Assembly (NCBI GenBank): GCA_002173415.2
Contig: NHNK02000012.1
Coordinates: forward strand, 13,581 to 77,580
Direction of reading: 5' to 3'
Source of the DNA: Marinomonas agarivorans
GTDB lineage: Bacteria > Pseudomonadota > Gammaproteobacteria > Pseudomonadales > Marinomonadaceae
DNA: 64,000 bases
Under the pieces are notes generated by a model that saw only the letters and a program-made list of their open reading frames with translations, was not told the DNA's origin and ran no database searches. Each line of letters begins with the position of its first letter. Position 1 is the first letter of the stretch. The translations under genes were made by a program, and so were the position numbers. Of the stretch, positions 27,266 through 35,762 are shown in pieces.

Positions 27266-28888
27266 TCAGGTCTTTTCCACTGAAATGTGACAAGTAGAGA
27301 CAGGCCAACGCAAGGTAAATTTTGCGCCACCTAAAGCAGCAGAGTCTTCCACCCAAACCTCTCCTTGATGCCACTTTGCAATTTGACTGACAATGGCTAA
27401 ACCCAGTCCATGTCCTTGTTCTGCGTTTCGCTCATCATTATCTATCTGCTTAAAAGGTTCGAAGATATCTGCCATTTTCTCTTCTGCAATACCAAGCCCA
27501 TCATCTTCTACAACTAAATAATAATACTGACCTTTTTCGGTAAAGGTAACGCGAACGCGTGTGCTGGCAAACTTGGCAGCGTTTGTTAATAAGTTGGTTA
27601 ACGCCCGCGCTAAGGCAAACTTATCTAACACCAACCGTTTATCTTGCAGCTCGGTATCGATGTCACACAAGAATGTTATCTTCTCGTGTAAAAATTGTTG
27701 TTCTTCTACCTCATCCTGCACCACGTTAGCAAAGCGGCTTGGCGTGAAGTTACTGGCGTCGGCAATACGATTGTAACGGGAATAGATAAGAATTTGATTC
27801 AATAAATAATTAAGATTATCAATGCTTTTATTAACGCTTTTTTTGTAGTTCTGCTTTTCCTCTTGTGAACTGTCGTCAGCATCTAGCATTTCAATGGCAA
27901 AGCGAATTTTTGCCAGAGGCGTTCTTAAATCATGGGCAATCGCATTGGTTAATTCTTGGTTGGTTTGTATCAAGGTTTGTATGCGCTCTGCCATCAAGTT
28001 AAATGACTTCCCTAAGCGTGAAGTGATCGAGTAACGTTTTACCTTGACTCTCTGGTCCAGTTCTCCCTGCCCAAACGCAATGGCGGCCTCATCAAGGCGC
28101 TTTAACCTTAGCCAAAGTGGATAAAGCCAAGCGAAGATCGCACTCGCTACCATTAAGAAAAACAAAAATAGAAAACTAATAAATACGCCTAAAGAAAATT
28201 TATCTTCTTCAATAGGGCCGATGGCAATGGTTAAATTACTCTCGAATAAATTCCAATAGAAAACTTGTTCTCCCCCTGACTCACTAAAGCGCCAAGTAAC
28301 CTGCCCTGAGCGTAAGGCTTGTTGCTGCTCTTCTGTAAGCTCTAACATCAGTGTGTCGAACTCATGCAGGGCGACATCTAATGAAAATTTGCGATCCATC
28401 TCAAGTATTTTTTCACGCCATTGTTCTTGTGGTAATGGTCTCAGAACTTGTTCAATCAATAAACGCGCACCTTTAATACTACGCTCAAAGTCTTCATTCT
28501 CTTGTTGTTCTAATGACATTTCCATTACCCAGTCCGAATTCGAGAGCCTTTTAACATAGCGAATAACAGGTGCGTCAAGATAAAGGGATTTCCCTTCAAT
28601 AAGAGCAGCGTTATTGCTCGCACTGTAATTCAGCTCATTTAAACGAATAAAACGGACCTGATAACCAAAGCCCTGTTGCCACTTATCAAATTGCGCTTGC
28701 CATGCTGCTTCGGGTGTATCGACCAGCAAGTCTTCCACCAAAATGAAAACACCATCGTATGTATAATCCAGATACTTGAGTCCAAAGTAATTATTAATCT
28801 TGGTGATAGGGCTACATGACGGCACAAATATCATTGCGATCATTGGAAACAGCAAGATACCAACCAATACAAAAAATGATCTCAACAT
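27266..28888 (-). CDS. RstB-like sensor histidine kinase
   Basis: 540 residues. TM1 is at about 5-24, the periplasmic domain covers about 25-228, and TM2 is around 230-252. HAMP follows, then HisKA with AIAHDLRTPLAKI (His near 319). ATPase motifs are DDGLGIAEEKM and GHGLGLAI. The domain layout and partner gene resemble RstB of the OmpR class. The signal is unknown. It is preceded by the cognate regulator gene with a 37-bp gap. Confidence 0.9.
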   Translation of the reverse strand: MLRSFFVLVGILLFPMIAMIFVPSCSPITKINNYFGLKYLDYTYDGVFILVEDLLVDTPEAAWQAQFDKWQQGFGYQVRFIRLNELNYSASNNAALIEGKSLYLDAPVIRYVKRLSNSDWVMEMSLEQQENEDFERSIKGARLLIEQVLRPLPQEQWREKILEMDRKFSLDVALHEFDTLMLELTEEQQQALRSGQVTWRFSESGGEQVFYWNLFESNLTIAIGPIEEDKFSLGVFISFLFLFFLMVASAIFAWLYPLWLRLKRLDEAAIAFGQGELDQRVKVKRYSITSRLGKSFNLMAERIQTLIQTNQELTNAIAHDLRTPLAKIRFAIEMLDADDSSQEEKQNYKKSVNKSIDNLNYLLNQILIYSRYNRIADASNFTPSRFANVVQDEVEEQQFLHEKITFLCDIDTELQDKRLVLDKFALARALTNLLTNAAKFASTRVRVTFTEKGQYYYLVVEDDGLGIAEEKMADIFEPFKQIDNDERNAEQGHGLGLAIVSQIAKWHQGEVWVEDSAALGGAKFTLRWPVSTCHISVEKT

Positions 28889-28925
28889 AAAGAAACAAGT
28901 CCCTATCCGATTAACGTGCTAACCA

Positions 28926-29669
28926 CTATTCACTGGTACACAATTGATAGCCACGGCCATGAATGGTTTTGATTACCTCATAGTCGGTGAATTCGGCTTG
29001 AAGTTTTTTTCGCAGACGAGAAATACGCCGATCGATAGAGCGATCCATGCCATCATAATCAAAGCCTCTAAGTTGTTGCACTATGGTTTCTCTTTCAACC
29101 ACTTCGCCAATATGCTCAGCCAGCAAAAGCAGCAACTCAAACTCAGCCGTTGTTAGTGAAATTCGCTTGCCATTCATTTCGACAGAGCGTTTACTGAGGC
29201 TAATTTTTAGCTTATCAACATGAATCATTGAGCGTTGAGATGGCTCAGGCTCTTTATTTGGTGCATCTGTAGAGGTACTTGTTGGCAAGGAAGCTGACCC
29301 AGCTCCCATACGGCGTAATAAATTTTGTATGCGAGTTAATAACAAACGTGGATGCACCGGTTTAATGATATAGTCATCGGCCCCCATTTCTAAACCGACG
29401 ATCTGATCCATATCTTCATCCAATGCTGTCAACATTAAAATAGCGCCATTGTAATCCACTCGGGCAGTACGACAAATTTCGAGCCCAGACATGCCCGGCA
29501 GCATAATATCAAGAATAACTAAGTCCGGTTGCTGTTGCCGAATGGCATCGACAGCCTCAGCACCATCATTAATCACAGTAACATTAAAGCCTTTTTTATC
29601 TAAATAGTCATAGACGAGTTCTGCCAGTTCTTGATTATCTTCCACCAGCAAAATCTTTGATGTATTCAT
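28926..29669 (-). CDS. RstA-like OmpR-family response regulator
   Basis: 247 residues from ATG 29669 (MNTSKILLVEDNQ). The receiver has acidic pair ED (10-11), phospho-acceptor Asp54 (VILDIMLPG) and a conserved Lys in IIKPVHP. A linker rich in Ser, Thr and Pro (about 125-152) leads to a winged-helix DNA-binding domain ending GRGYQL. It is transcribed divergently from the cellulase gene, so the shared 424-bp region may be a target. Confidence 0.93.
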   Translation of the reverse strand: MNTSKILLVEDNQELAELVYDYLDKKGFNVTVINDGAEAVDAIRQQQPDLVILDIMLPGMSGLEICRTARVDYNGAILMLTALDEDMDQIVGLEMGADDYIIKPVHPRLLLTRIQNLLRRMGAGSASLPTSTSTDAPNKEPEPSQRSMIHVDKLKISLSKRSVEMNGKRISLTTAEFELLLLLAEHIGEVVERETIVQQLRGFDYDGMDRSIDRRISRLRKKLQAEFTDYEVIKTIHGRGYQLCTSE

Positions 29670-29954
29670 AAAATGACCCAATAAAACCAATCAATACCCA
29701 ATTAGATTCAGTGTAAATAAAGCCACACAAAATTGGTATGTCGCTTTGCAGTCGAATTGTGACAATCTAAGACAAAGTCATTTGGATACACTATTACAAC
29801 TAAACGTAACAATTGGTTTTTTGTCCCAATATGAATATCACCTATACTTTTTATACTATCCATTTTGCATAGGCAAAGTCGTTAAGTTTGTTAAATCATA
29901 AGGGCATGTTCTGTAAACTGGCTTTAACAACTAAACCAAAAAACGGATAGAAGG

Positions 29955-29990
29955 TTTATCGAGGGCGGCGATGCCGTTCTTAGCGATAAA
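29955..29990 (+). promoter_or_regulatory. Foldable element in the cellulase upstream region
   Basis: TTTATCG (29955-29961) pairs with CGATAAA (29984-29990), enclosing CGGC-GAT-GCCG (29966-29976). It lies about 100 bp before the cellulase start. It could be a leader hairpin or a protein site. It does not match the c-di-GMP riboswitch cores I know. Confidence 0.35.
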
Positions 29991-30041
29991 GCGGTAACAA
30001 AGCGCTATAGAGAGTCTCCTTTGGTAAAGTGTTTCAAAAAA

Positions 30042-30055
30042 TGTAAACGGTTACA
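30042..30055. promoter_or_regulatory. Operator-like palindrome before the cellulase gene
   Basis: TGTAAACGGTTACA is a near-perfect 14-bp palindrome with a central CG, the usual form of LacI-family sites. It also matches the GTTACA half of the RstA box. It ends 38 bp before the cellulase ATG. Confidence 0.5.
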
Positions 30056-30093
30056 TTACTAACCTTTAACAAGAATAAAAATGCAGGTTTATC

Positions 30094-32301
30094 ATGAAAA
30101 CGAATTTACTAAAAATACTGACCTTCTCGTCTCTGTGCGCAGCACAACAGGTTTATGCTGCCGCTACTTGTACTTATCAGGTCGACAGTGAATGGCCTAC
30201 TGGCTTCACCGCCAATATTACCATTACAAACACAGGCAATACGGCCATAAACGGCTGGGATGTAAGTTGGCAATACAATGATGGCAGCACAGTCTCATCC
30301 GCTTGGAATGCTACTTTCTCTGGTACGAATCCTTATTCGGCTAGCAGTCTCAATTGGAATGGCAATATTGCCCCACAAGCAAGTGTGTCATTTGGTCTTC
30401 AGGGGGCAAAAGCCAACGCCGGCGTACCAGCTGCTGTTGTTGCTGTGACTGGCGATGTTTGTAGCGGTGATGTGGGCAACACAGCGCCTGTCGCTGATTT
30501 TAGCGTCATAACAAATAATCTGCTGGTCGATTTTGATGCCTCCAGCAGTTACGATGCGGACAATGACCCACTGTCATTTAGTTGGAAATTTGGCGATGGT
30601 GTTACCGCAACAGGCGCAACGCCAACCCACACGTATTCAATGGCTGGCAATTACACAGTCGAATTAACTGTTTCTGACGGTAAAACCACCACAAAAACCA
30701 GCAAAGCAGTCAATGTGACCGCTGCTACTGTGAATTTGCCACCTGTTGCCAAAGCCACTCACATCACGAATGGATTGACCGTTAGTGTTGACGCCTCTAT
30801 GTCGGTAGATCCAAACGGTGATAGCCTAACCTACACATGGGATTTTGGTGATGGTAATACGGCAAGTGGGCAGTTTGCTTCTCATACTTACAGTACCGAT
30901 GGTTCATACACAGTTGAGTTAGTCGCTAACGATGGCGCGCTTTCTGGTAATACCTCTTTTGTGGTTTCAGTCAGTCAAAGCAATCAAGGGGAAGGACATG
31001 TCTCTAACCCATTCCTTGGGGCAACAAGTTACATAAATTCTGATTACGCAAACTTGATTGACACCTCAATTGCCCAAGTATCAAATGCCGATTTGATTCG
31101 TAAAATGAATGCGGTTAAACAAATACCAACTGCCGTATGGCTTGACCGCATCGATGCTATTTATGGCGGCAGCATTAATGGCGGACGGCTTAGCCTAGAG
31201 CAACATTTGGAACAAGCCTTACTGCAAAAACAAGGCAACACCCCAATTACAGTTTCTATCGTGGTTTACAATCTACCAGATCGAGACTGCGCTGCTCTTG
31301 CATCTAACGGCACACTGAACGCAGATGAAAATGGCTTGCAAATATACAAAGACGATTACATTGATGCGATTGTAAATATCATCAATCAGCCACGATTTAA
31401 TGGTTTAAGAATTATTGCGACTATAGAACCTGACTCTTTACCCAACCTTGTTACGAATCGTAGTGTACCAGCCTGTGCAAAAGTGGCCCAAGACGGCACC
31501 TATGTCGATGGCATTAGCTATGCACTAAGTCAATTCGCTCAACTTGATAACGTGTACACCTATCTTGATATCGCACACTCTGGTTGGTTAGGCTGGGAAA
31601 ACAACATGGCGGGAGTTATCCCACTTTATACCGATTTGGTACGCAATATTGATAACGGTAATATGAGCGTTGTGGATGGTTTTGTGACAAATGTATCGAA
31701 TACCACACCAGTCGAAGAACCTTTCTTACCAGACCCTAAATTCGACTTCGATAATGATTTCATTGGCATCGAATCAAGCAACTATTATGAGTGGAACCCA
31801 GTCTTTGACGAAAAAGACTTTGCCGAAGCCATTCATGCTCGCTTTGTTGCCAGTGGCTTCCCACAGGACGTTGCCATTATCATTGATACATCACGTAATG
31901 GCTGGGGCGGTCCTAATCGTCCAACAAGTGCCAACAATAATGCCGCAACAGAAGACCAATATGTTATGGACAGCAAAATTGACCGTCGCGCCCATCGAGG
32001 ACTTTGGTGTAACGTCTCAGGAGCCGGTATTGGTGAACGCCCACAAGCTCTACCATTTGGTGCAAGCCATGTGATAGAAGCCTATGTTTGGATCAAGCCA
32101 CCAGGCGAATCGGACGGCACCAGCGACAGCACACAAACCACACCAGATGATGAAGGTAAGAGTTTTGATCCTATGTGTGATCCAACATTTATCACACCAG
32201 CGGGCGTGCTAACTGGAGCAATGGATAATGCACCCTCATCAGGTAGTTGGTTCCACCAGCAGTTTAAAGATTTAGTTGAGAACGCTCACCCAGCGCTTTA
32301 A
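30094..32301 (+). CDS. Secreted GH6 cellulase with CBM2 and two PKD domains
   Basis: 735 residues. Signal peptide 1-23, then CBM2 (about 24-127, with the conserved Trp pattern WPTGFTANITITN and NGWDVSW). Two PKD domains follow (about 132-210 and 215-296; both have (W)KFGDG or WDFGDG and HTYS). The GH6 catalytic domain covers about 303-735, with VYNLPDRDCAA carrying the catalytic Asp and later DTSRNGWGG. It hydrolyses beta-1,4-glucan outside the cell. The gene stands alone with its own terminator and is divergent from the RstA-like regulator. Confidence 0.93.
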   Translation: MKTNLLKILTFSSLCAAQQVYAAATCTYQVDSEWPTGFTANITITNTGNTAINGWDVSWQYNDGSTVSSAWNATFSGTNPYSASSLNWNGNIAPQASVSFGLQGAKANAGVPAAVVAVTGDVCSGDVGNTAPVADFSVITNNLLVDFDASSSYDADNDPLSFSWKFGDGVTATGATPTHTYSMAGNYTVELTVSDGKTTTKTSKAVNVTAATVNLPPVAKATHITNGLTVSVDASMSVDPNGDSLTYTWDFGDGNTASGQFASHTYSTDGSYTVELVANDGALSGNTSFVVSVSQSNQGEGHVSNPFLGATSYINSDYANLIDTSIAQVSNADLIRKMNAVKQIPTAVWLDRIDAIYGGSINGGRLSLEQHLEQALLQKQGNTPITVSIVVYNLPDRDCAALASNGTLNADENGLQIYKDDYIDAIVNIINQPRFNGLRIIATIEPDSLPNLVTNRSVPACAKVAQDGTYVDGISYALSQFAQLDNVYTYLDIAHSGWLGWENNMAGVIPLYTDLVRNIDNGNMSVVDGFVTNVSNTTPVEEPFLPDPKFDFDNDFIGIESSNYYEWNPVFDEKDFAEAIHARFVASGFPQDVAIIIDTSRNGWGGPNRPTSANNNAATEDQYVMDSKIDRRAHRGLWCNVSGAGIGERPQALPFGASHVIEAYVWIKPPGESDGTSDSTQTTPDDEGKSFDPMCDPTFITPAGVLTGAMDNAPSSGSWFHQQFKDLVENAHPAL

Positions 32302-32358
32302 GACATTGGATACGTTGAATAAAAAGCGCACAGGATGTGCATAACACACTAAATCACC

Positions 32359-32390
32359 AAACCCCAGCCATTCATGCTGGGGTTTCTTCT
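32359..32390 (+). terminator. Terminator of the cellulase gene
   Basis: AAACCCCAGC (32359-32368) pairs with GCTGGGGTTT (32376-32385), followed by CTTCTTC. Confidence 0.75.
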
Positions 32391-32524
32391 TCAGGTGATG
32401 ATTTTCTGTTTATCGGATTCACTAGCTCAAAAGGTAACTGTTTTTAACGGTACCATTTGTTAAAGAAATCCAATTCCCATACCGCCACGTAAAATAATTG
32501 GTTACTGAGATAAGACACAGCAAA

Positions 32525-32956
32525 ATGAGAAAACTCTACGTTTATCTAACCTATGCCGGAGCATTGCCTTTTATTTTTTGCGCTGTCAGCTTGATATTAA
32601 ATATTAAGACCTGGCCATGGCTTGGTGGTGTTGACAATATCATGAGCCTTTATGCTCTGGCGATTGCGACATTTTTAGCTGGTAGTCATTGGGGGCAGCA
32701 TTTATCGATTGTTGGCAAATGGCAAGATTACCTTAGTCTTTCCAGCAATTTCATAACGGTAGCGCTTTGGTTGGCATTTCTAACATTGCCTTTTCGCGTC
32801 TTGCTGTTGGTCTTTATCGCCGCCTTTCTCATTTTATTACTCATTGATTTACAACTAGTGCGCCATAACTGGATTGATAAAACCTATTTTCGAACCCGTT
32901 GCGTAATTACTGCTATTGTTATTATGACACTGATTGTTACTTGGGGAACTACTTAG
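32525..32956 (+). CDS. DUF3429 membrane protein
   Basis: 143 residues from ATG 32525. Five hydrophobic segments are visible, with the family signature YAGALPFIF at the start and YALAIATFLAGSHWG in the middle. Function unknown. It heads a same-strand run with an FAD oxidoreductase, DUF2805 and two photolyases, so it may act in light or redox physiology. The 3' end lies within the 12-bp tandem repeat at 32939-33010. Confidence 0.82.
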   Translation: MRKLYVYLTYAGALPFIFCAVSLILNIKTWPWLGGVDNIMSLYALAIATFLAGSHWGQHLSIVGKWQDYLSLSSNFITVALWLAFLTLPFRVLLLVFIAAFLILLLIDLQLVRHNWIDKTYFRTRCVITAIVIMTLIVTWGTT

Positions 32957-33010
32957 AAAGCTACTTGGAACGTTACTTGGGGAACTACTTGGAAAGCTAC
33001 TTGGGGAGCT
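32939..33010 (+). repeat. 12-bp degenerate tandem repeat, 6 units, across a stop codon
   Basis: Units: ACTTGGGGAACT, ACTTAGAAAGCT, ACTTGGAACGTT, ACTTGGGGAACT, ACTTGGAAAGCT and ACTTGGGGAGCT. The DUF3429 stop codon (TAG, 32954-32956) is in unit 2. The last unit provides the GGGGAG ribosome-binding site of the next gene. Confidence 0.95.
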
Positions 33011-33012
33011 GC

Positions 33013-33996
33013 ATGACAAAAATTGCAATCATTGGTTCAGGCCTGACCGCCTTATCAATTGCTAACTTATTAAAACAAAAAGCCGATATCACTTTATTCG
33101 AAAAAGCCCGTGGCGTCAGTGGGCGCATGTCAACCCGACGTGCTACTCCTTACGTTTTTGATCACGGAGCACAATATTTCACCGCTCGAACAAAAGCCTT
33201 TCAAACCTTTATCCAGCCCCTCATCAGTCAAGGCATCATTGCACGCTGGAATGCTCGCTGCATCAAACTCGACGACAGTCAAACCGCTGAATATTTAGAT
33301 TGGCTGCACGATGAGCCTCGTTATGTGGGCGTTCCCGCTATGAATAGCGTTACTAAATATTTGGCTCAAGGCTTAACCGTACATCTCAACACCAAAATTG
33401 TTGCGTTAGAGTATGATAATACATGGCATTTACTCGATGAGAATGGCCAAACCTATAAAGGGTTCGACTGGGTAATTTCCACCTTGCCATCCCCGCAAGC
33501 CGCTGCACTTTTACCAGAAACATTCAAATATCACGCGGATATTGATAATCATGATATGCAGGCTTGTTTTGCCCTTATGTTGGGGTTTGAGGAAGCCTTA
33601 TCGCTGCCGTTCGATGCCGCACAGGTGGCCAATGCAGACATCAGTTGGATCGCGGTGAACAATCAAAAACCTGGGCGCTCGCACCCTTATTCACTCACCA
33701 TTCATTCCTCGGCTGCATACGCGGAGCAGCATATTGATAATAACCGCGACAAAGTAATGCAACACTTACTGGACGAAGCAAGCCGTTTCGTTGGTCAGGA
33801 TTTACACCGAGCCACATACAAAACGCTGCATGGTTGGCGTTATGCTAGCAATGTTAAACGTGATCCCACTCCACTTTTTTTAGACGATCAACTCAAGCTT
33901 GCAGCGTGTGGAGATTGGTGTTCTGGCGGCCGAGTTGAAGGCGCGTTTACCTCTGCTTACCAACTGGCAACAGCGCTAGAAGAGACCGTACTATGA
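33013..33996 (+). CDS. FAD-dependent oxidoreductase (renalase-like)
   Basis: 327 residues from ATG 33013. The N-terminal dinucleotide fold has IAIIGSGLTALSIANLL, then FEKARGVSGRMSTRR and DHGAQYFTAR. The C-terminal FAD contact is ACGDWCSGGRVEGAFTSAY. This layout is typical of the bacterial renalase/NAD(P)-FAD family, usually encoded with photolyases. Substrate unknown. The 38-codon upstream extension is read from the tandem repeat and is not real. ATGA overlap with the next gene. Confidence 0.87.
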   Translation: MTKIAIIGSGLTALSIANLLKQKADITLFEKARGVSGRMSTRRATPYVFDHGAQYFTARTKAFQTFIQPLISQGIIARWNARCIKLDDSQTAEYLDWLHDEPRYVGVPAMNSVTKYLAQGLTVHLNTKIVALEYDNTWHLLDENGQTYKGFDWVISTLPSPQAAALLPETFKYHADIDNHDMQACFALMLGFEEALSLPFDAAQVANADISWIAVNNQKPGRSHPYSLTIHSSAAYAEQHIDNNRDKVMQHLLDEASRFVGQDLHRATYKTLHGWRYASNVKRDPTPLFLDDQLKLAACGDWCSGGRVEGAFTSAYQLATALEETVL

Positions 33997-34223
33997 ACCA
34001 ACCAATCGATAATATTCATGAAATTGTTGCCATGGCATGGTGCGATAAAACCGCCTTTGAAGACATACAGGCCCTCACCGATTTGTCCGAACCACAAGTG
34101 ATTGCCATTATGCGCCAACACTTGCGCCCTTCCAGCTTTCGTTTGTGGCGTAAACGCGTTTCTGGCCGCGTGGCTAAACACAGAAAAAGACAAACATCAC
34201 CCAATATGAGAAAGAGAGATTAG
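33993..34223 (+). CDS. DUF2805 (TIGR03643) small protein
   Basis: 76 residues. Motif EIVAMAWCDKTAFEDI near the start, then QVIAIMRQHLRPSSFRLWRKRV. The C-terminus is basic. Function unknown. It overlaps the oxidoreductase stop by 4 bp (ATGA) and precedes the photolyase gene by 9 bp, so the three are translated from one message. Such proteins are commonly found next to photolyases. Confidence 0.88.
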   Translation: MNQPIDNIHEIVAMAWCDKTAFEDIQALTDLSEPQVIAIMRQHLRPSSFRLWRKRVSGRVAKHRKRQTSPNMRKRD

Positions 34224-34232
34224 GTCAAGCAA

Positions 34233-35762
34233 ATGAACATCGTGTGGTTCAAACGGGATTTACGCATTGAGGATAACGCCGCATTATCAGAAGCCGCGCG
34301 CTTGGGGCCCGTTTTACCCCTCTACATTTTTGAACCTGAACTGTGGCAACAACCTGACATGAGTTACCGTCACTATGTTTTTCTTACCCAATGCTTGCAA
34401 GAGCTGGATCAATCCTTAACCGCGCTGGGTCAGAGGCTCATTATTAAAGTCGGCAATGCGGTTGATGTACTCACTCAACTTGCTCAACAGCATTCTATTG
34501 ATGCGCTATGGTCACATCAGGAAACAGGAAATCACTGGACCTACACCAGAGACAAAGCCGTCAAACACTGGTGTCGATCGCAACAAATCCCATGGTATGA
34601 ACCAACGCAAAATGGCGTTATTCGTGGCTTAAAAGATCGTGATGGTTGGGCGGCTCGTTGGTATACACAAATGGCTCGCCCTATTCTCACCGCCCCAACA
34701 GCACTTAATTATGTTGACGAGGCAACAGATACCTTACCCACAGCAAACGCCCTAGGGTTGCAAGAAGAGAATAGCAACCACAGGCAAAAAGGCGGTCGTA
34801 GCCAAGCCTTGGCCTTGCTCAACAGTTTTCTTTATCGGCGAGGTGAATACTACACTCAAGCCATGTCGTCACCCGTAACTGCATTTGATAGCTGTTCGCG
34901 CTTATCGGCTCACTTGGCGTTTGGCACGCTCTCGATTCGAGAAGTGTTTCAAATCACGGAGCGACGCCACAAAGAATTAAAGAAAATGCCAGACGCAGTG
35001 AAAGGCAAATGGCCCAGTGCCTTGCGTTCTTTTTCTGGTCGTTTACGCTGGCACTGCCATTTCATACAAAAGCTGGAAGATGAGCCAGACATTGAGTTTG
35101 AGAATATGCACCCTGCCTATAAGACGTTGCGAGAAGACACCCTCAACCCAGACCATCTACACGCATGGCAAACGGGTCAAACAGGCTATCCAATGATCGA
35201 TGCCTGTATGCGTGCGTTAATAACAACCGGCTGGTTAAACTTTCGTATGCGAGCGATGGTGATGAGTTTTGCCAGTTACCATTTGTGGTTGCACTGGCGC
35301 CAACCCGCTTTGTATTTGGCCCAGCTTTTTATCGATTATGAGCCAGGCATTCACTACAGTCAGGTACAAATGCAATCTGGCACGACAGGTATCAACGCCA
35401 TTCGTATTTATAACCCAATTAAGCAAGGCATAGACCAAGACCCAGAAGGGGTATTTATTCGCCAATGGGTACCAGAGCTGCGGGATGTTGACCGCGAATT
35501 TATCCATACGCCTTGGTTAGCAAGCTCACAAATTAATGATTACCCCATGCCCATTGTGGATGAACAAATCGCTCGCAGAACCGCGGCAGACAAAATCTAT
35601 ACCCTGAGAAAAAATGACCCTGCCCACAAGACCACCGCCAAACAGATTGCCAATAAACATGGCAGTCGCAAATCAGGCTTACCTAAAACCAGCCGAAAGA
35701 AAAAGAAGGCACAACCTGACCATTCACAACTTGATCATCCACAAAGAGAACTGCCATTTTGA
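34233..35762 (+). CDS. Cryptochrome/photolyase family protein (CPD-type)
   Basis: 509 residues. The N-terminal photolyase alpha/beta domain begins IVWFKRDLRIEDNAAL. The C-terminal FAD-binding helical domain contains GRLRWHCHFIQKLEDEP, the WQTGQTGYPMIDACMRAL core and LNFRMRAMVMSF. It uses blue light to repair cyclobutane dimers, or acts as a photoreceptor. A basic tail (KTSRKKKKAQP) may help DNA binding. Its stop overlaps the next gene start by 4 bp. Confidence 0.9.
   Translation: MNIVWFKRDLRIEDNAALSEAARLGPVLPLYIFEPELWQQPDMSYRHYVFLTQCLQELDQSLTALGQRLIIKVGNAVDVLTQLAQQHSIDALWSHQETGNHWTYTRDKAVKHWCRSQQIPWYEPTQNGVIRGLKDRDGWAARWYTQMARPILTAPTALNYVDEATDTLPTANALGLQEENSNHRQKGGRSQALALLNSFLYRRGEYYTQAMSSPVTAFDSCSRLSAHLAFGTLSIREVFQITERRHKELKKMPDAVKGKWPSALRSFSGRLRWHCHFIQKLEDEPDIEFENMHPAYKTLREDTLNPDHLHAWQTGQTGYPMIDACMRALITTGWLNFRMRAMVMSFASYHLWLHWRQPALYLAQLFIDYEPGIHYSQVQMQSGTTGINAIRIYNPIKQGIDQDPEGVFIRQWVPELRDVDREFIHTPWLASSQINDYPMPIVDEQIARRTAADKIYTLRKNDPAHKTTAKQIANKHGSRKSGLPKTSRKKKKAQPDHSQLDHPQRELPF

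Noticed and set aside
29941-30040. c-di-GMP or other riboswitch in the cellulase leader
   Set aside because: A foldable element exists, but none of the conserved riboswitch core sequences I know is present.
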